Notes under the pieces: generated by a model
Database searches by the model: none
The model's input: only the letters and a program-made list of their open reading frames with translations
Told to the model about the DNA's origin: nothing
Shown here: piece by piece, positions 29,204-32,669 of the stretch
Layout of the letters: every line of letters starts with the position of its first letter
How positions within the stretch are numbered: the first letter of the stretch is position 1
Position numbers and translations under genes: made by a program
NCBI GenBank assembly: GCA_030699545.1
Contig: JAUYMC010000272.1
Location: forward strand, 1-32,669
Length of the DNA: 32,669 nt
Reading direction: 5' to 3'
From: Gemmatimonadales bacterium
GTDB taxonomy: Bacteria > Gemmatimonadota > Gemmatimonadetes > Gemmatimonadales > GWC2-71-9

Positions 29204-30976
29204 ATGCATCACCCTCTCTTGGCTGGCGCCGTACTCGCCTCCCTGATCGCGTGCGGCGGCCGCGCCGCAGCGCCTACCTCCGCGCCCACTGTTGAGTCCC
29301 GGTCCGCACGGCCGGCGGTCATCCGCGGGTCCCGGATGCCGCCTCCTGACTGGACGCTCCAGTCGGCCCCCGTCACCGCCCCGAACGCCATGGTGGTGAC
29401 CGCGCACCCCCTCGCGACGGCTGTGGGCCTGGACGTGCTGCGCCAGGGCGGGAACGCGATCGATGCGGCGGTCGCGGTCGGATTCGCGCTCGCCGTGGTG
29501 CTGCCCGACGCCGGCAACATCGGCGGCGGCGGATTCATCGTGCACCGGAGCGCCGTCGGCGACGTCCAGGCTCTCGACTATCGGGAGATGGCCCCGGCTG
29601 CCGCCTCGCGTGACATGTATCTCGACTCCGCGGGCAACGTCACCGATCGCAGCATACTCGGGCATCTCGCCGCCGGCGTGCCGGGCAGTGTGGCGGGGTT
29701 GCGCGAAGCCTGGATGCGTCACGGCTCGCTGCCGTGGGCCACGCTCCTCGCCGGCGCGATCCGCCTCGCCCGCGACGGCCACGTGATCGACTCCGCACGC
29801 AACGCCGACATCGGCTACGAAGTGGACGCGCTGTCGCGCTTCCCCGCGAGCCGCGCGAAGTTCCTGACGCCCGACGGGCTCCCCCTCCCGACGGGGAGCA
29901 CGTGGACGCAGCCGGATCTCGCCCGCACGCTACAGCTGATCAGCGACTCCGGGCCGTCGGTCTTCTATCGCGGCCAAATCGCCGACCTCATCGTGGCGGA
30001 GATGGAGCGCGGCGGTGGCCTGATCACCAAGGCCGACCTGAGCCGCTATCAGGCGAAATGGCGCGAGCCGATCACGCTCAGCTACCGCGGGCACACGATC
30101 TACTCGATGCCGCCGGCCAGCTCGGGCGGCGTCACGCTGGGGGAAATCCTCAACATCCTCGAAGGCTACGACACCCTGCCGGCGGCCGGCACGCCGGAGT
30201 ACGTCCATCTCGTCGCGGAAGCGATGCGCCGCGCGTTTCTCGACCGGAACCGCTGGCTCGGCGATCCCGATTTTGTCGAGATGCCGCTCGAGCGACTCCT
30301 GTCCAAATCGTACGCCGCGTCGCTGCGCGCCCGGATCGATCCCCGGCGGGCGACGCCTACGCCGGTCACCGCGGTCGGGGACGAGGGGGGGGGGAAGCAC
30401 ACGACGCACTATTCGATCGTGGACGCCCGGGGAAACGTCGCGTCTGTGACGACGACCCTGAACGGCGGGTTCGGGAGTGCCGTCACGGTCACGGGCGCCG
30501 GGTTCCTCCTCAATAATGAGATGGACGATTTCACCTCGGCGCCCGGCAAGCCCAACATGTACGGGCTCATTCAGGGCGAGGCGAACGCGATCGCGCCCGG
30601 CAAGCGCATGCTGTCGGCGATGACCCCATCGATCGTGCTCGATCCCCGTGGGGAGGTGCTCCTCGTCGTGGGAACGCCGGGCGGCCCGACGATCATCACG
30701 ACCGTCGCCCAGGTGATCCTGAACGTGCTGGATCAGCGCATGTCGTTGGGGGAGGCGGTGGCGGCGCCGCGCGTGCATCACCAGGCGCTGCCCGACACGC
30801 TGCGCTACGAGAGGGACGGCCTGGCGGAGGCGACGGTGGCCGCCCTCCAGCAGATGGGGCATGCGGTGAAGATGCGGGGGGGGCGAAGCGGCACCGTGGC
30901 CGCCATACAACGAACCGCCGGCGGGTGGGTCGGTGTGGCCGACCCACGCTACGCCGGCAGCGCGTCTGGCTACTAG
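29204..30976 (+). CDS. ggt: Gamma-glutamyltransferase, lipoprotein-type signal
   Basis: 590 residues. It hydrolyses or transfers the gamma-glutamyl group of glutathione and similar peptides outside the cytoplasm. The signal ends in lipobox LIAC (C17). GGT motifs: AHPLATAVGLDVLRQGGNAI (67-86), DAAVAVGFAL, NIGGGGF (105-111), YRGHTIYSMPPASSGGVTLG, and HTTHYSIVD (399-407), in which T400 is the N-terminal nucleophile of the small subunit after autocleavage. LNNEMDDF (436-443) and PGKRMLSAMTPS (465-476) are substrate-binding. The catalytic Thr is encoded directly after a run of ten G (30385-30394). Length is normal. It is divergent from murQ and convergent with a glycine-zipper lipoprotein. Confidence 0.95.
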   Translation: MHHPLLAGAVLASLIACGGRAAAPTSAPTVESRSARPAVIRGSRMPPPDWTLQSAPVTAPNAMVVTAHPLATAVGLDVLRQGGNAIDAAVAVGFALAVVLPDAGNIGGGGFIVHRSAVGDVQALDYREMAPAAASRDMYLDSAGNVTDRSILGHLAAGVPGSVAGLREAWMRHGSLPWATLLAGAIRLARDGHVIDSARNADIGYEVDALSRFPASRAKFLTPDGLPLPTGSTWTQPDLARTLQLISDSGPSVFYRGQIADLIVAEMERGGGLITKADLSRYQAKWREPITLSYRGHTIYSMPPASSGGVTLGEILNILEGYDTLPAAGTPEYVHLVAEAMRRAFLDRNRWLGDPDFVEMPLERLLSKSYAASLRARIDPRRATPTPVTAVGDEGGGKHTTHYSIVDARGNVASVTTTLNGGFGSAVTVTGAGFLLNNEMDDFTSAPGKPNMYGLIQGEANAIAPGKRMLSAMTPSIVLDPRGEVLLVVGTPGGPTIITTVAQVILNVLDQRMSLGEAVAAPRVHHQALPDTLRYERDGLAEATVAALQQMGHAVKMRGGRSGTVAAIQRTAGGWVGVADPRYAGSASGY

Positions 30977-30994
30977 TCCAGTCGCGAGACTAGT
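30972..30994. terminator. Inverted repeat between convergent genes
   Basis: ACTAGTC (30972-30978) and GACTAGT (30988-30994) are inverted around 9 bp. The TAG stops of ggt and of the convergent lipoprotein gene lie within or beside the arms. It may act as a bidirectional terminator hairpin; no T-run is present, so confidence is moderate. Confidence 0.4.
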
Positions 30995-31721
30995 TCCGGT
31001 ACTGCTCGTCGCTCCGAACGTCGTCGCGATTCACGGACACGCGCAGGGGCTCGCTGATCGTCGCGAGAATGTGCGCGCCGTCGGGCAGCACGATATCCAC
31101 ATCCTTGGTTTCTGCCGCAACACCCGCGCCCGCCAGGCCGCCGAACACGGCGCCGATGACGGTGCCCTTCGTGTTCTTCGACAGCACCTGACCGACCACC
31201 GCGCCGGCCGCGGCACCAGTCCCGACCTTCGCCGCGTCACTGCCGTCGATGGGCCGGTTCTGCCGCTCGCTCTGGACTTCCTCGATTTGTGCCACGAGCG
31301 GAAACGTCCGGCCGTTCTGTTCGAGCGTCGACAGCGCCAGCGTCAACGTGCCGGGCGTCCGCCGGTTCGGGGCGGGCTTGACGGCGACGACGAGGCCGTT
31401 GACCGTCGAACCGGACTCGATCACCACGCGCCCATTGGCGTCACGGATGTTCTGGCTGACCGTGGCCGTGAAGGTGTCCCCCGCCTTGTTCTTGCGGGAA
31501 CTGAGCTCGTCGTCGATCGTCAAATCCATCCGCGTACCCGCAGGTACGGTCAGCGTCAGCATATTGGCGGCCGCGGCGTCAGACCGGTCGTCCCGATCCG
31601 TGCCGATGGCGTCCCCAACGCGCGCGTCGGGTTGGCCAGCCTGCCCGCCCTGGGGCGAACACGCACCAGCAGCGGCAACGCTCGCCAACAGGGCGAGGGC
31701 GATCCAGTTGTTCCGGGTCAT
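30990..31721 (-). CDS. Glycine-zipper lipoprotein, paralog 1
   Basis: 243 residues from ATG 31721, with AGAGGA just upstream. A probable lipoprotein signal ends AGAC (C21). After an Asp-rich linker, residues 55-160 form a beta domain starting TVPAGTRMDL, with AGDTFTATV and IESGSTVNGLV. A glycine-rich hydrophobic stretch (about 175-205, GTGAAAGAVVGQVLSKN, GTVIGAVFGGLAGAGVAAE) is a glycine-zipper-like motif, followed by IVLPDGAHILATI. The same architecture appears in the next gene on the strand, a clear paralog. No biochemical function is known; envelope location is likely. Confidence 0.75.
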   Translation of the reverse strand: MTRNNWIALALLASVAAAGACSPQGGQAGQPDARVGDAIGTDRDDRSDAAAANMLTLTVPAGTRMDLTIDDELSSRKNKAGDTFTATVSQNIRDANGRVVIESGSTVNGLVVAVKPAPNRRTPGTLTLALSTLEQNGRTFPLVAQIEEVQSERQNRPIDGSDAAKVGTGAAAGAVVGQVLSKNTKGTVIGAVFGGLAGAGVAAETKDVDIVLPDGAHILATISEPLRVSVNRDDVRSDEQYRN

Positions 31722-31901
31722 GGCATTCCTCTCGGGTCTTGAGTGAGCTGCATGGCGCCAAAACAAACGGGTTCCCGAAAGGCGCGGTATTCCTCGCAAG
31801 ACTCCATTCCCCGGAGTGACGCACGCTCGTCCGTTGGATTGAGCGGGCGGCGGTTGGCGCGCACGCGGAGTGCGTGTGCTCTCGGGACCGTCGTGTCACC
31901 G

Positions 31902-32117
31902 CTATCGAGACGCTGCACGCGCCGCCGCGACGGCACGCTCGACTGGCGGCGATTCCTGTGGGTCGCCAGGGACGGCCATCGTCGTGTACGCCAGCGCGAC
32001 CTGCGACCCCGTGAACTGCAGCGTCTGCCCGAGATACGTCCCGAGCGTGACGAACCACGCCCCCCAGATGAAATACTGGAGGAACATCATCGCCGACAGT
32101 TTGACGCGCACCGTCAT
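31902..32117 (-). pseudogene. Truncated 5' remnant of an MFS nucleoside permease
   Basis: The frame encodes about 47 residues strongly like the start of nucleoside:H+ symporters ([19 protein letters not shown], then LGTYLGQTL and ALAYTTMA), including the first membrane helix. After that the sequence changes abruptly to PGDPQESPP and stops 22 residues later; the expected second helix is absent. The rest of the permease (about 350 residues) is not found in 31722-31901, which holds no recognisable coding sequence. It sits between two paralogous lipoprotein-type genes, so a deletion during duplication or rearrangement is likely. It may be translated as a short membrane peptide, but a pseudogene is the better reading. 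Confidence 0.65.
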
Positions 32118-32136
32118 GGTGGCGTCAAATGTGGCG

Positions 32137-32669
32137 TCAGCGCGCTGCGACCGTAAGCGATCCCGTCAGCGACACGATGATGTGCGCGCCCGCCGGCAGC
32201 ACGATATCGGAGTCCTTGGTTTGCACCGCGGCGCCCGCGCCGGCGATGCCGCCCACCACCCCGCCGATGATCGTGCCCTTGCGGTTGCCGCCGATCACGC
32301 GGCCCAGGACGGCGCCCGCGACGGCACCGGCACCCACTTTGGCCGCATCGCCCGTCGTCACGCCACGACCCTGCCGCGTCGTAGCGACGGAATCGATGGA
32401 AGCTGACAGCGGATAGTTGGTGCCGCGGACGGTGATGCTCGACACGGCGAGGGTCAGGGTGCCGGGTGTGCTCGGGTTCGGGGCCGGCTTCACGTCCGTG
32501 ATCGTCCCGGAGACCATGGAGCCCGCCGGAATCAGGACGACCCCCGCCGCGTTCCTGACATCCTCGACGACGCGGGCCGAGAAGGCGTCGCCTGTCTTGG
32601 CCGTCTGCGACGTGATCGTGTCCGTGGCGGCTATGTCGAACCGGGTGCCGGCCGGCAACGACATCGTCG
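32137..32669 (-). CDS. Glycine-zipper protein, paralog 2 (N-terminus beyond right edge)
   Basis: About 177 codons are visible. The frame is open to the right edge, and homology to paralog 1 shows the true start is upstream: [10 protein letters not shown] aligns with TVPAGTRMDL, which in paralog 1 follows a signal and linker of about 55 residues. Shared blocks are [37 protein letters not shown], the glycine-zipper run around [20 protein letters not shown], and [14 protein letters not shown]. It ends earlier than paralog 1, lacking the last ~15 residues. Function unknown; likely an envelope protein. Confidence 0.72.
   Translation of the reverse strand, partial: TMSLPAGTRFDIAATDTITSQTAKTGDAFSARVVEDVRNAAGVVLIPAGSMVSGTITDVKPAPNPSTPGTLTLAVSSITVRGTNYPLSASIDSVATTRQGRGVTTGDAAKVGAGAVAGAVLGRVIGGNRKGTIIGGVVGGIAGAGAAVQTKDSDIVLPAGAHIIVSLTGSLTVAAR

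Overview
The window is GC-rich (roughly two thirds G+C by eye), densely packed chromosomal DNA from a diderm bacterium. The gene families point to Gemmatimonadota or a close relative: a GWxTD-type protein, zinc-ribbon Ser/Thr kinases, FHA proteins, an Omp85-type barrel, lipoproteins and a B12-dependent ribonucleotide reductase. That placement is inference; there is no rRNA or marker phylogeny here. I saw no tRNA, rRNA, CRISPR array, insertion sequence or phage gene. The only clearly broken gene is a transporter stub near the right end.

Layout. (1) 1-6610, minus strand: a seven-gene run transcribed pyruvate kinase > MBL-fold hydrolase > class II FBP-aldolase-like > YtxH > YihY/BrkB > threonine aldolase > JAMM/MPN+ protein (cut by the left edge). 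Most junctions are 4-base start/stop overlaps. (2) 6849-8749: a MarR regulator with an AT-rich promoter/operator, then a MOSC protein flanked by two paralogous zinc-ribbon proteins. (3) 8821-11286: adenosylcobalamin-dependent ribonucleotide reductase with its own promoter and a strong hairpin downstream. (4) 11418-13795: a zinc-ribbon/kinase/TM/PEGA/TonB-C protein overlapping a gamma-carbonic anhydrase gene. (5) 13856-20705, minus strand: an envelope block of lipoprotein amidase > peptidase-MA/propeller/Omp85 protein > GWxTD-type protein. (6) 20775-25691, plus strand: a phospho-signalling operon of zinc ribbon + two FHA domains, membrane Ser/Thr kinase, membrane PP2C phosphatase, and a membrane FHA/coiled-coil/trypsin-like protease. 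(7) 25675-29143, minus strand: murQ > anmK > nagZ-like GH3, a muropeptide-recycling operon. (8) 29204-30976: gamma-glutamyltransferase, divergent from murQ across a palindromic promoter. (9) 30990-32669: two tandem paralogous glycine-zipper proteins (one cut by the right edge) separated by a truncated nucleoside-permease gene.

How it fits together. Blocks 5, 6 and 7 suggest a cell-envelope neighbourhood: peptidoglycan hydrolysis, recovery of the released sugars, and a phosphorylation system whose output protein appears to carry an FHA domain inside the membrane and a protease domain outside. Blocks 5 and 6 are divergent and share interleaved promoter-like elements around a 14-bp palindrome, which could co-regulate them. 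The most novel candidates are the FHA-kinase-phosphatase-FHA/protease operon, the protease-propeller-Omp85 fusion, and the kinase with a TonB-like extracytoplasmic end.

Promoter-like sites follow a common pattern, TTGNNC-17 bp-TANNTT. Two of them lie so close to the start codon that leaderless mRNAs are predicted. All promoter calls are by eye.
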